DNA of 64,000 nucleotides from contig JAJDZJ010000188.1 in NCBI GenBank assembly GCA_022824685.1, positions 1-64,000 of the forward strand, given 5' to 3'. The translations under genes were made by a program, and so were the position numbers. The notes beneath the pieces were generated by a model. It ran no database searches. It was not told the DNA's origin and was given only the letters and a program-made list of their open reading frames with translations. Positions 45,732 to 55,146 of this stretch are shown piece after piece (position 1 is the stretch's first letter; every line of letters begins with the position of its first letter). Source of the stretch: Caldilineaceae bacterium (GTDB lineage Bacteria; Chloroflexota; Anaerolineae; Caldilineales; Caldilineaceae).

Positions 45732-45851
45732 CGGCTGGACAACGCCCACGCCGCGCTCGAGGCCGAGGTAGCGGGCGCGTACAGGTGGCCTCCAGACATC
45801 TCTGAAGAAGACGCGCTCGCTGCGCTGCTGGCTCTGAATCTGGCCGAGTAA
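45732..45851 (+). pseudogene. C-terminal remnant of a large DNA methyltransferase / type II R-M-like protein
   Basis: open frame RLDNAHAALEAEVAGAYRWPPDISEEDALAALLALNLAE* with no N-terminal portion; resembles the conserved C-terminal tail of MmeI/Eco57I-like methyltransferases. Confidence 0.45.
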
Positions 45852-46021
45852 GTGGAGTCTTGGCAGTGCCGGCTCAGATCGTGCAAGCATCAGAGGACCC
45901 CAGGTCTGCTTTTTGCTGTCGCTTGTTTCACACCTACCGATTTAGACTCTGCCGCAGGAAACTTCCCCCTTCGGTCTTAGCCCAATGGTCGCTTGATAAA
46001 CTTGAAAGGAATTGGTCCTAC

Positions 46022-46441
46022 ATGAAGAAGAGAATTGCTGTCACAGTCGTAACTGCCATCGCAGTCTCAGTGCTTCTAGTCCCTGCCCTGCTGTATGCCC
46101 AGGATGAACTAACCTTGGAGGGCCTCGCAGAACAATTGAAGGCCCTTGCAGAGCGAATCGAAAAGCTAGAGGCGGCTCATTCGACCACCTCTGTCGACGG
46201 CTTCTGTAAACTGCCAAACGACTTCGACTTTTTGGATCCAGAAGCGAAGTCCAAGTGGGAGGAGTTGACGGAAGAAGAAACTCTTTCGGCCTTCAGGAGA
46301 GGAACGGAGTTCAATGCCGAGGCACAGCAGGTGACCTACTATTACGAGGAGCGCTTTGACAGAGACAGCTACGGACTCTTTGTTTCCTATGACAGCGAAT
46401 GCAACCCATCAGTTGGGGAATGGGAGCTCATATCTGACTGA
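46022..46441 (+). CDS. hypothetical secreted protein with short coiled coil
   Basis: signal peptide MKKRIAVTVVTAIAVSVLLVPALLYAQ; LAEQLKALAERIEKLEAA. Confidence 0.6.
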   Translation: MKKRIAVTVVTAIAVSVLLVPALLYAQDELTLEGLAEQLKALAERIEKLEAAHSTTSVDGFCKLPNDFDFLDPEAKSKWEELTEEETLSAFRRGTEFNAEAQQVTYYYEERFDRDSYGLFVSYDSECNPSVGEWELISD

Positions 46442-46442
46442 T

Positions 46443-46843
46443 CATTCGTGAGGATGCAGTGGTCTTACTTAATGAACTGTGGCATGAGAAGTATCAAGAA
46501 TCACCCACTTGCGTTCTTACACCATAGGGGAAAGAGCAAATTTGGGCGTTGGGGGATGAACGTATCTCTACCGGGCCGGGCCAATCGAACCAGAGCTCTA
46601 TGCTCAGACCTACGGGACGCATCTTGGAGTCACTGGTCTGAGGTCCGTCGACAATTCCAAGATGGACATCCAATGTGTGTCAACGACAGGCGCTTCGCAG
46701 ACCTCCAAGAGGCAACCAAGGTGCTTAAGATGGTCTTCGCGCAACCGCAGACTCATCCTCGGGTCCATGGGGGAATTCAAGCCGGTAGAAGTGGTGGGCG
46801 CGATCAAGAATGGGAGAGCGTTGCAGGCTACCTCAGGGAATAG
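46443..46843 (+). pseudogene. possible frameshifted coding remnant
   Basis: protein-like segments in different frames: IIREDAVVLLNELWHEKYQESPTCVLTP*, EQIWALGDERISTGPGQSNQSSMLRPTGRILESLV*, RRFADLQEATKVLKMVFAQP. Confidence 0.25.
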
Positions 46844-47045
46844 ACATTCAAACCTGGAGACTTCCTTCCTGAGAGTCCCCGCATCTGGAATGCAACTGAA
46901 CAGCAGAAGTCAGTGGCCGGAGGGTGGCGGGGCACCGGTCGACAACTGCGAGATTGACGCGCACGGCGGATTACGTTGACGCCCGGAATCTCCCGTTGAG
47001 GTTGCCAGACAGTTCCCAGCGGCTCAATTGAGGGCGAGGCCCGCG

Positions 47046-48668
47046 TTACTCGAGCCAGCGCAGCCGACGCACGATTTCGGCGATCACAGGTTCCAGCTCG
47101 TCAATCTGGTCGCGATGCACGTTGAACCCAAGCGCCGCCAGCCTTTCGCCGTCCGGTGAAAGGAGCCACACCTGCCATACAACGTTTCTGGTCGCGTACT
47201 CACCGTACCGGATCGAAACCACCTCTTCGCCGGAGGGCCTCATGCCCTGGACCAGCTCAACCACGGCCGGTTCAAGACTGTAGGTCTGCTCGGCTGCGGC
47301 CTGGGCGTATTCTTCCAGGCTTTGGCCGTTGGCCGCGAAGGAAAGGACGAGCAGGAAGTTGCTCGCTTCACTTTCCTCAGGGCCCGCATGGAGCCCGAGA
47401 CCGATCACGGCGTCATCGCGGCGCAGGCTCATCTCGGCTACGATTTCACCCGTCCTCGCGACATCGAACTGCTCTTCAGTAGCCCGGTTGGCCGCGGACA
47501 GAAGCGCCAGGTCAGCTTCTGTAGGTTGCGCCGGGTCAAAGTAGTGCCAGTCCGCGGGAAGAGAGACGGCCAGGCCCTGCCGTTCATCCTCGAAAGCGCG
47601 CCAGCCGGACGCGTCCGCGGTAGGCGCACTTTCCGCGCCTGGCGCCGGGGTAACATAGTCGCCGTGCAACCAGCCCAACTGGCCGCGGTATTCGATCTGC
47701 CACCAGCCGCCTGCAGGCCCGTCAACCAGGCTCCGGCTAATCACAGTGAACTGATCGCCTATTCCCGCCTTGCCAAGGATGGGATAGTCGGTGCCCGGCC
47801 CGCTGCGAACGTTCATGAGGTGGTCGAGCGTCACCGACGGCGCGGAGCGGGGAAGATGGCCGGGGTCGTCCACCCATTGGACTCGTCGAACGACCTCGCG
47901 CAGGAGGCTCTCCACCCATTCGGCATATTCGCCCCAAACATCATAGGTAATCGTCAGAAATGTCTCACCGTCGGGGGACGGCAGTACAATCCGCCAGCCG
48001 ATTACATCCGCGTCGGGAACGGTAACAACCCGATTGCCGAAGGCCTGCGTGCCGTCAATCCGGTACTGGATTAAGGCCGTCTCCTCACCCCATGGCCTGA
48101 GTCCGGGCCCTATCTCGATGCCTTCCACCATGGCCAGCCCGGATGCCCCAAGTTCGTCGCTCAGTTCGAGGGCATAGGCCTCGAGCGTTTTGCCTTCGCT
48201 GGGCACCGCAAGCAGATGGAATCCATTGGTCTCCAAGGGCGGCGAGTCGAGGTCGTAGGGGAACCCAACGCCGGCAAAATAGTCGTCCTGGCCGGGCTGA
48301 GACAGAGATTCGACATAGCCCTCCCGCTCCTCGAAGAAGGTTTCGACCAGTTCGTCTCCTTCCAGTTGCGAACTGAGGGCGGACAGTTCTTGGCGCGTAG
48401 GCACGAAAACCCACCGGTTCGGGTGAAACACTCTGATTCCGTGCTTTTCGACCTCGAACGCCGGCCAATCCTGGAATGGTCCGCCTGACGACGAGGGCGT
48501 ATCGCCGATCGGGACAACCAGTGGATTGTGGATCGAAATCAGAGGCGTTTCGGCCTCGGGTCCGCTTATCGGAATGCCTGGGTCGGCGGGTAAGGGAACA
48601 CATGCGGCGAGCAGAAGGGCCGCGAACGAGACGAGTCCCCGGAGAGTGAATCGAGGGTCGGCTGTCAT
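47046..48668 (-). CDS. lipoprotein with internally duplicated domain flanking an SH3b (SH3_3) domain
   Basis: lipobox LLLAAC; SH3b MNVRSGPGTDYPILGKAGIGDQFTVISR...WWQIEYRGQLGWLHGDYV; N- and C-terminal halves similar. Confidence 0.75.
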   Translation of the reverse strand: MTADPRFTLRGLVSFAALLLAACVPLPADPGIPISGPEAETPLISIHNPLVVPIGDTPSSSGGPFQDWPAFEVEKHGIRVFHPNRWVFVPTRQELSALSSQLEGDELVETFFEEREGYVESLSQPGQDDYFAGVGFPYDLDSPPLETNGFHLLAVPSEGKTLEAYALELSDELGASGLAMVEGIEIGPGLRPWGEETALIQYRIDGTQAFGNRVVTVPDADVIGWRIVLPSPDGETFLTITYDVWGEYAEWVESLLREVVRRVQWVDDPGHLPRSAPSVTLDHLMNVRSGPGTDYPILGKAGIGDQFTVISRSLVDGPAGGWWQIEYRGQLGWLHGDYVTPAPGAESAPTADASGWRAFEDERQGLAVSLPADWHYFDPAQPTEADLALLSAANRATEEQFDVARTGEIVAEMSLRRDDAVIGLGLHAGPEESEASNFLLVLSFAANGQSLEEYAQAAAEQTYSLEPAVVELVQGMRPSGEEVVSIRYGEYATRNVVWQVWLLSPDGERLAALGFNVHRDQIDELEPVIAEIVRRLRWLE

Positions 48669-48933
48669 CGTCTTCCTCTCCTTTCCATTATGTCGACATG
48701 ACTGGAATGACTATTCGGCCACCTCCCATTAGGGGGACTGAATGGGACGCTTTGCAGCGCGGTTTGTTGGGGCCGAATGGGCGGTCTTCATCTTCCTATT
48801 GTGCAGGTAAGCAGGCATTTGCCCAAATGTCGTTTTGGTGGGGCTCTTCAGGCAGTTCGTACTACAACTGCGAATTGTTAAGAATGGGTGCCTCCAGCCA
48901 TGATGTAAGAGTGCAAGCCGGGCTGGAGGAGCT

Positions 48934-49490
48934 ATGGAACGAATTGATTTGGACAATTGGACGTACAGTTTTGAGGCGTTTCACAGTCGGTTTTCCTCGC
49001 TGATTGGACGCATAGAGGTACAAGAGCAGGGGGCGATATATCTGCAAGTGTTGTTGTCGCAGGTGGAACGGAAGAATGGCTGGCAGTTGGCGGAAGCGGT
49101 GGGCGACAAGAGTCCGGTTGGGACGCAACGACTGCTGTACAATGCGCAGTGGGATGTCGATGCGGCGCCGCATTCGCTGTCCAAGCCGCATGACAGCACC
49201 TACTTTCTCTCCTATGCGCCGCCTGACACGGCGCTGCTGACACCGGCCCGGGTCGCCCGACGCGCTATACCCTTGAAAAGTGTTTCGAAGAGGCCAAAGG
49301 CGAATCCAGAAAAAGGGGGTTCTGAATCCTGTTTGGCCGAAGTGAGAATGCCTGAAATCGGAGACCTGCTCGAAATCGCCTTGCCCTTGCCCCCTCGTAC
49401 GCTGCAATTGCGTCTTGCCTGGTCCCACTGACGCCGCGCCAAACGCCATCAAGCTCGTAAATCTCACCGCAAACGTCATTCTCGATTCGC
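48934..49490 (+). pseudogene. decayed IS701-like transposase
   Basis: VERKNGWQLAEAVGDKSPVGTQRLLYNAQWDVDA; YFLSYAPPDTALL then TRYTLEKCFEEAKGES in a shifted frame; LLEIALPLPPRTLQLRLAWSH*RRAKRHQARK with TGA in place of Trp. Confidence 0.7.
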
Positions 49491-49643
49491 TGTCAATCCA
49501 AGCCATCGCAACCACCTTGAATGCGGCTGTAGTGCGAAGAGCAGCCTGAGACTCTCTTCTGATTTGACCAGCACCCAAACGGAACGCCTCCTTGCATCCA
49601 CGTCCCTCCTTGTGCTAAAGTTCCAGCTCAAGGAGGCGAAAAA

Positions 49644-50501
49644 ATGACGACTGACCGCGATTCCCTCTTCCGGATTCCCGGCCCTTCAAAGGCCGACCTG
49701 GATTCTTTTCACGACGACGGTTACATCGCCTTCCCTGATGTCTTCACTGACTACGCCAGAGAATGTCTCATCAGGGAAATCGAGGGCCTTGGCCAAGTGC
49801 GGGAATATGTCGATCAACTGCAAGACCGCGCGGACGATCCCAAGGCCTACTTCATCCGCCCCTGGAATGAACGCGGCCCTTATGGAGACCGGCTCATTGA
49901 CGACCCCTTCATCACCGCGCTCCTGACTGCCACGATTGGGCCCGAATACCACTTTTGTCACTCCGCCCTCAACGTCGCGCCGCGCGGCATCGGCCCGCTC
50001 CGTTACCATCAGGACCACCACCATTGGAAGCATGAGAACCCCATCAACCTCGCTGAACGCGAAAAGTACTACGTCCAGATTCTCTACTATCTCAACGGTT
50101 TCACGCTGGGCGACCGCAATCTGAAGGTCATCCCTGGCAGCCACCTGATCGCGCCGACAGAGGACGCCTCGCTGGACAGGCAGGCCGCCGACGCGTTTCC
50201 ACACAGGCTGCTTGCCGGCGAGTTCGACGCGCAGGCCGGCCGCCCTCTGCGCGAAAAGCGTCTCGAACTGCCGCCGGGCAGCATGGTCTACATCAACGCC
50301 CGCATCTACCATGGCGTGGAGCCAAAGCCCCTCGACTCGCCGCAGCCCTACAGAATTTTCAACATAGACATTTTCAAAGAAGCGGGTCCGCCCCACCGCC
50401 ACACGCAAGAGATTCCCGCGGAATGGATTGCAGGCGCGGATTCTGCACGCAGGAAGCTGTTCATGCGCGAGGCGTACACAGAAGGCTGCTGGAAGCTATA
50501 G
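49644..50501 (+). CDS. phytanoyl-CoA dioxygenase (PhyH) family protein
   Basis: F..DGYIAFPDVF, RYHQDHHHWKHENP, GDRNLKVIPGSHL, GSMVYINARIYHGVEP. Confidence 0.82.
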   Translation: MTTDRDSLFRIPGPSKADLDSFHDDGYIAFPDVFTDYARECLIREIEGLGQVREYVDQLQDRADDPKAYFIRPWNERGPYGDRLIDDPFITALLTATIGPEYHFCHSALNVAPRGIGPLRYHQDHHHWKHENPINLAEREKYYVQILYYLNGFTLGDRNLKVIPGSHLIAPTEDASLDRQAADAFPHRLLAGEFDAQAGRPLREKRLELPPGSMVYINARIYHGVEPKPLDSPQPYRIFNIDIFKEAGPPHRHTQEIPAEWIAGADSARRKLFMREAYTEGCWKL

Positions 50502-50576
50502 CGGCGCCCAACCACTGCCCACTGGAGTTCCCCATTCTCTGTAGCCCCCTTCGCTGGTCCATATTGCGAAGCCCTT

Positions 50577-50675
50577 ACCCAATTCCCCGTTCAAACAGCT
50601 AGCCTCTAACCTCTGCTGTCTTGTTCTGGTTTTCCATAAGTAACCTGAAGCTCGCCCCCTATTCGGAAAGCACGC
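50577..50675. repeat. copy of dispersed intergenic repeat
   Basis: CCCGTTCAAACAGC ... TTTCCATAAGTAACCTGAAGCTCGCCCCCTATTCGGAAAGCACG. Confidence 0.45.
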
Positions 50676-50779
50676 ACTTTCGAGAAGCCGTTTGAAAGTT
50701 GGCTCGTTGCCGCTGTGCACTATAGCGCGATCCGAAACAAGGCTGTCTGGCTGGTCATACCACAGGAGGACCCTACCCA

Positions 50780-52810
50780 ATGCCCGACTTTCTCCGCTTT
50801 CGCCAGGTCCACCTTGACTTTCACACCAGCGAGAAGCTGGAAAACATTGGCGGCGAGTTCGATGGCGCGGCTTGGGCGCAGCAGCTCGTTGACGCGCACG
50901 TGGACTCGATCACCTGTTTCGCCCGCGGCCACCACGGCATGATCTTCTACGACACCAAGGCTCACCCCGAGCGGCGCCATCCCAATCTTCAGCGCAACCT
51001 GCTCGCCGATCAGATCGAAGCCGCCCACGCCCGCGATATCCGCATCCCAATCTACACCACTGTCCAGTGGGACTACTTCACCGCGCAAAGGGAGCCGCAG
51101 TGGTTGCAGTTGTCAGCCGATGGCTCCATCCAGGGACAGAAACCGTACCGGGCCGGATTCTACGCGAAACTCTGCCTCAACACGGCCTATGTGGACTTTC
51201 TCAAGGCCCACGTAGACGACATGTTTGCAAACCTGCCCGCGGTTGACGGCTTCTTTTTTGACATTGTCCAGGACCAGGACTGCTCATGCGCCGCCTGCCG
51301 CGTGGAGATGCTGTCGCTGGGCGTCGACCCGTCGTGCAGCGCCACCCGCCAGGAGTTTGGCCGGATGGTGACCGACCGCTTCAAACGGGACATGTCGGCC
51401 CACGTGCGCGCCCATAGCGAAAACTGCACCATCTTCTACAACTCCGGCCACGTCGGGCCCCGCCAGCGCGCCACCGGTGAAACCTACAGCCACTGGGAGA
51501 TAGAGTCGCTGCCCTCGGGCGGGTGGGGTTACATGCATTTCCCGCTCTCCATGCGCTACGCACGGACTACAGGACACGACGGCCTCGGCATGACCGGTAA
51601 GTTCCACACTTCCTGGGGCGACTTTCAGTCCTATAAGAACGAGGCCGCTCTCCAATTCGAATGTTTCCAGATGCTCGCGCTGAACGCCAAGTGCTCCGTC
51701 GGCGACCAGCTCCACCCAACAGGCCGCCTTGACCGGGCGACCTACGACCTCGTCGGGCCGGTCTTCCGCGAAGTCGCCCGTAAAGAGCCGTGGTGCCGGG
51801 GGGCGCGTCCCCTTACCGACATCGGGGTCTTCAACATGGAGGCGTTCACCGGCGAGCGGCTGACCGCCGAGACGGTCGGAGCAGTGCGCATGTTGCAGGA
51901 GGGCGCGCATCAGTTCGACGTCGTTGACAGCGAGACGAGCTGGGAGGGATACCGAGTTCTCATTCTGCCCGACGGGGTGACGCTGGACGAAAAGCTGGCG
52001 CGCAAAATGGCCGGCTACCTGGCCGGAGGCGGTTCGGTTATCGCCTCGTTCGAGTCAGGGCTTAAGCCCGATCTGTCAGACTTTGCCTTGCCGGCGTGGG
52101 GCGTGCGCAAGACAGGAGACGGGCCGGCAGACGGCGATGGTGAGCTGGTTCGAGGACGCCACTTTCCCAACGGAGACTACGTCGATTACCTGCGTGCGGA
52201 GGGCGCGCTCGCGCCGGGCCTGCGCAACACAGAGTATGTCATGTACATGCGTGGATTGGACATCTCGGCAGAGGATGACACGGCAGTTCTCGCGAGGATG
52301 GTCCCTGCCTACTTCGACCGCACCTGGGAGCACTTCTGCTCACACCGCCAGACGCCTACCAGCGGCGCGCCGGCCGGTCCCGCCGCCACCCGTTCAGGCG
52401 GCGTGATCTACTTCGCCCACCCCATTTTCAGACAGTACAATCAGACCGCGCCGCGCTGGTGCAAGCAGTTGCTTCTCAATGCGCTCGAAACGCTCCTGCC
52501 CGACCCGCTGCTGCGCCATGAAGGGCCGAGCGGCATGTTGACTGCGGTCAATGAACAGCCCGGGCAGAGCCGTGTCGTGGTCCATCTGCTATACTACGTC
52601 CCCGAGCGCCGCGGCCAGGACTTTGACGTGATCGAGGATGTCCTGACGCTGTACGACATCGGCGTCAGCCTTCGCCTTTCTGGGCCGGTGTCATCGGTTC
52701 GGTGTGTGCCGGATGGCGAGACCCTACCCTTCAACGAGACGATGGGCCGGCTTAATTTCACAGTTCCCAGACTGCAGGGCCACCTAATGGTGGAGATAAC
52801 GCACAGCTAG
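50780..52810 (+). CDS. GHL6/alpha-fucosidase-like glycoside hydrolase with trimerization-type domain
   Basis: family-10/29-like N-terminus (HMIFYDTKAHPERRHPNL, VDGFFFDIVQDQDCSCAACR), later LILPDGVTLDEKLARKMAGYLAGGGSVIASFES. Confidence 0.7.
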   Translation: MPDFLRFRQVHLDFHTSEKLENIGGEFDGAAWAQQLVDAHVDSITCFARGHHGMIFYDTKAHPERRHPNLQRNLLADQIEAAHARDIRIPIYTTVQWDYFTAQREPQWLQLSADGSIQGQKPYRAGFYAKLCLNTAYVDFLKAHVDDMFANLPAVDGFFFDIVQDQDCSCAACRVEMLSLGVDPSCSATRQEFGRMVTDRFKRDMSAHVRAHSENCTIFYNSGHVGPRQRATGETYSHWEIESLPSGGWGYMHFPLSMRYARTTGHDGLGMTGKFHTSWGDFQSYKNEAALQFECFQMLALNAKCSVGDQLHPTGRLDRATYDLVGPVFREVARKEPWCRGARPLTDIGVFNMEAFTGERLTAETVGAVRMLQEGAHQFDVVDSETSWEGYRVLILPDGVTLDEKLARKMAGYLAGGGSVIASFESGLKPDLSDFALPAWGVRKTGDGPADGDGELVRGRHFPNGDYVDYLRAEGALAPGLRNTEYVMYMRGLDISAEDDTAVLARMVPAYFDRTWEHFCSHRQTPTSGAPAGPAATRSGGVIYFAHPIFRQYNQTAPRWCKQLLLNALETLLPDPLLRHEGPSGMLTAVNEQPGQSRVVVHLLYYVPERRGQDFDVIEDVLTLYDIGVSLRLSGPVSSVRCVPDGETLPFNETMGRLNFTVPRLQGHLMVEITHS

Positions 52811-52823
52811 GGTGCGCGGATCG

Positions 52824-53159
52824 TCAACCGGTTCCTTCCTCTTCGGTCTGCTGCCAGTAGTCCACCACCAGCGCTTTTTCCAGGTGCGGCTGCAGCAACG
52901 CGCCGAAGGCCGTGTGGTCGGGATGAGGCAGGTAAGCGTCACGATCGGCTTCGCTGCCGAAGGTGACGAAGAAGCAGTGGGTGAAGCCGTCGGCCAGGCC
53001 CTCGACACTGACATCCGTGCCCCACTCGAAATCCTGGATCAGATTGATTTTTCTTGGCAGGGCGCGGAATGCGTCCTCGATTTCACTCACTTTGGATTCG
53101 GGGGTATCGTCCTTGAATTGAAACAGTACGACATGGCGCAGAAGCGGGGTTTTGGCCAT
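52824..53159 (-). CDS. Dabb (stress-responsive alpha/beta barrel) domain protein
   Basis: LLRHVVLFQFKDDTPESKVSEIEDAFRALPRKINLIQDFEWGTDVSVEGLADGFTHCFFVTF. Confidence 0.88.
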   Translation of the reverse strand: MAKTPLLRHVVLFQFKDDTPESKVSEIEDAFRALPRKINLIQDFEWGTDVSVEGLADGFTHCFFVTFGSEADRDAYLPHPDHTAFGALLQPHLEKALVVDYWQQTEEEGTG

Positions 53160-53271
53160 TTGGGCCCTCTTTTCTGGTCAGCTAGTTGGCTGAGACTCAA
53201 TGGTTACGGCCCACCCAAATTAATTGAGAATACTCCGTTTCGCAAGCCCCGCCGTTCTTCCACCGGGCGAG

Positions 53272-53293
53272 GTCCAACCTTGGGGCGAGAAGC
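53272..53293 (-). repeat. core of dispersed intergenic repeat in reverse orientation
   Basis: reverse complement GCTTCTCGCCCCAAGGTTGGAC, cf. GAAGCTCGCCCCAAATTGGGAC at 15214. Confidence 0.35.
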
Positions 53294-53544
53294 GCAGGAG
53301 TTGCAATCCGCGGCGTCTGGCGACATTCGGGCAATTGTTGGTCGTTTCCGCTGAATCCTTGACCCCCTCTTCTCCTGACTACCCGAAAGATGGACTTCGC
53401 CCCCTTTTGCCTTTCCCTTGACCCTAGATTTGTTGTCTGTTAGCATGGCCGGGCCCGTCGATGGAGAGCGGCAATACGCCGAATCATAGTGAAACTTGAG
53501 CAACCCGATGATGCCAGCAGTACACATTTCTCAGAGGACCTCAC

Positions 53545-54972
53545 ATGCCTGACTCGCGCCCAAACATTCTCTTCATCATGTCGGACGACCACGCGTCGCA
53601 CGCCATGAGTTGCTATGGCAGTCGCATCAACCGTACCCCCCACCTTGATCGCATCGCCGAAGGCGGAATGCGTTTCAATAACTGCTTCTGCACCAACTCA
53701 ATCTGCACGCCCAGCCGGGCCGTGATCCTCACCGGCACTTACAACCATGTAAATGGTGTCACGACTCTTTCGTCCACTCTCGACGGCCGCCAGGTTACCA
53801 TGCCAAAGCTACTCCAGGCAGCGGGCTATCAGACCGCCATCGTTGGCAAGTGGCATCTCGGCCACGGAGGCGTCAGCAACCCCACCGGATTCGATTACTG
53901 GAATGTCCTGCCGGGCCAGGGCCTGTATCACGATCCGGAGATGATCGAGATGGGGGAGCGCAAAGTCTTCCCAGGGTATGTCACCGACTTGATCACCGAC
54001 TTTTCGCTGGACTGGCTGCGCGACCGCGACCCGGAGCGTCCCTTCATGCTCATGTGCCACCATAAGGCGCCGCACCGCGCCTGGGAGCCGGACGAGAAGC
54101 ATGCGCGTATGTACGAAGATGAAGAGATCCCTTATCCGGAGACTTTTGACGACGACTACAGCAACCGCGCCGCAGCGGCAGCCGCGGCAAAAATGCGCAT
54201 CGACCGCGACATGACTCTGACCGACCTGAAGCAACCGACGCCTGAGGGACTTACGCCTGAGGAGGAAAAGAAGTGGAAGTACCAGCGCTACATCAAGGAT
54301 TACCTGCGCTGCGTGGCTTCGATCGATGACAACGTCGGCCGTCTGCTCGACTACCTGGAAGAGGAAGGGCTGGCCGAGAACACGATCGTGGTCTACACCT
54401 CCGACCAGGGCTTTTTCCTCGGCGATCACGGCTGGTATGACAAGCGTTTCATGTATGAAGAGTCGCTGCGCATGCCCTTGCTCATCCGCTACCCGCGGGC
54501 CGTGGCGCCGGGGACGGTCAACGACCAGATGGTTCTGAATGTAGACTTCACGCCCACTCTGCTTGAATACGCGGGCGTCGAGATTCCCGACCACTTCCAG
54601 GGCGCCAGCTTCAGTCGCCTGCTGGCGGGGGAGAGTCCCGACGGCTGGCAGACTTCGATGTACTACCGTTACTGGATGCACCTCGCTCACCACCACGTCT
54701 ACGCCCACTACGGCGTGCGCACGCTCCGCTACAAGTTGATCTACTACTACGCCGACGGCTTGGACCAGCCGGGCGTCATCGACGACTCCAAAGAGCCGGA
54801 ATGGGAGCTCTTTGACTTGGATGTGGACCCATACGAGTTGAACAACGTATACCACGATCCTGAGTACGCAGATGTGGTCGAGACATTGACCGGGGAGTTG
54901 CACCGGTTGCAGGCACGCGTGGGCGATGAGCCATACGATCACCCCACCGCGACCGGCACTTGGCGCGGCTGA
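53545..54972 (+). CDS. sulfatase (CTPSR, formylglycine type)
   Basis: NILFIMSDDHASHAMSCYG, NSICTPSRAVILTGTYNH, YTSDQGFFLGDHGWYDKRFMYEES. Confidence 0.93.
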   Translation: MPDSRPNILFIMSDDHASHAMSCYGSRINRTPHLDRIAEGGMRFNNCFCTNSICTPSRAVILTGTYNHVNGVTTLSSTLDGRQVTMPKLLQAAGYQTAIVGKWHLGHGGVSNPTGFDYWNVLPGQGLYHDPEMIEMGERKVFPGYVTDLITDFSLDWLRDRDPERPFMLMCHHKAPHRAWEPDEKHARMYEDEEIPYPETFDDDYSNRAAAAAAAKMRIDRDMTLTDLKQPTPEGLTPEEEKKWKYQRYIKDYLRCVASIDDNVGRLLDYLEEEGLAENTIVVYTSDQGFFLGDHGWYDKRFMYEESLRMPLLIRYPRAVAPGTVNDQMVLNVDFTPTLLEYAGVEIPDHFQGASFSRLLAGESPDGWQTSMYYRYWMHLAHHHVYAHYGVRTLRYKLIYYYADGLDQPGVIDDSKEPEWELFDLDVDPYELNNVYHDPEYADVVETLTGELHRLQARVGDEPYDHPTATGTWRG

Positions 54973-55077
54973 AGTCTATGAGCGATTGACAGCCAGTCAC
55001 CGGCAATCCTGACGCCCTTGGATTGAACGTCATCCCTGGACGGCTGAGCTTCCCAAACGGGACCCTGGATCAAGAAT

Positions 55078-55096
55078 GGGGCGCCTTTAGCGCCCC
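55078..55096. terminator. hairpin between convergent sulfatase and MFS genes (possible bidirectional terminator)
   Basis: GGGGCGC-CTTTA-GCGCCCC. Confidence 0.5.
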
Positions 55097-55146
55097 TGTG
55101 GGGTTCAGGTTTTTGAGCCTCCCCCGGTCCATCCAGCCGCCGGGAC

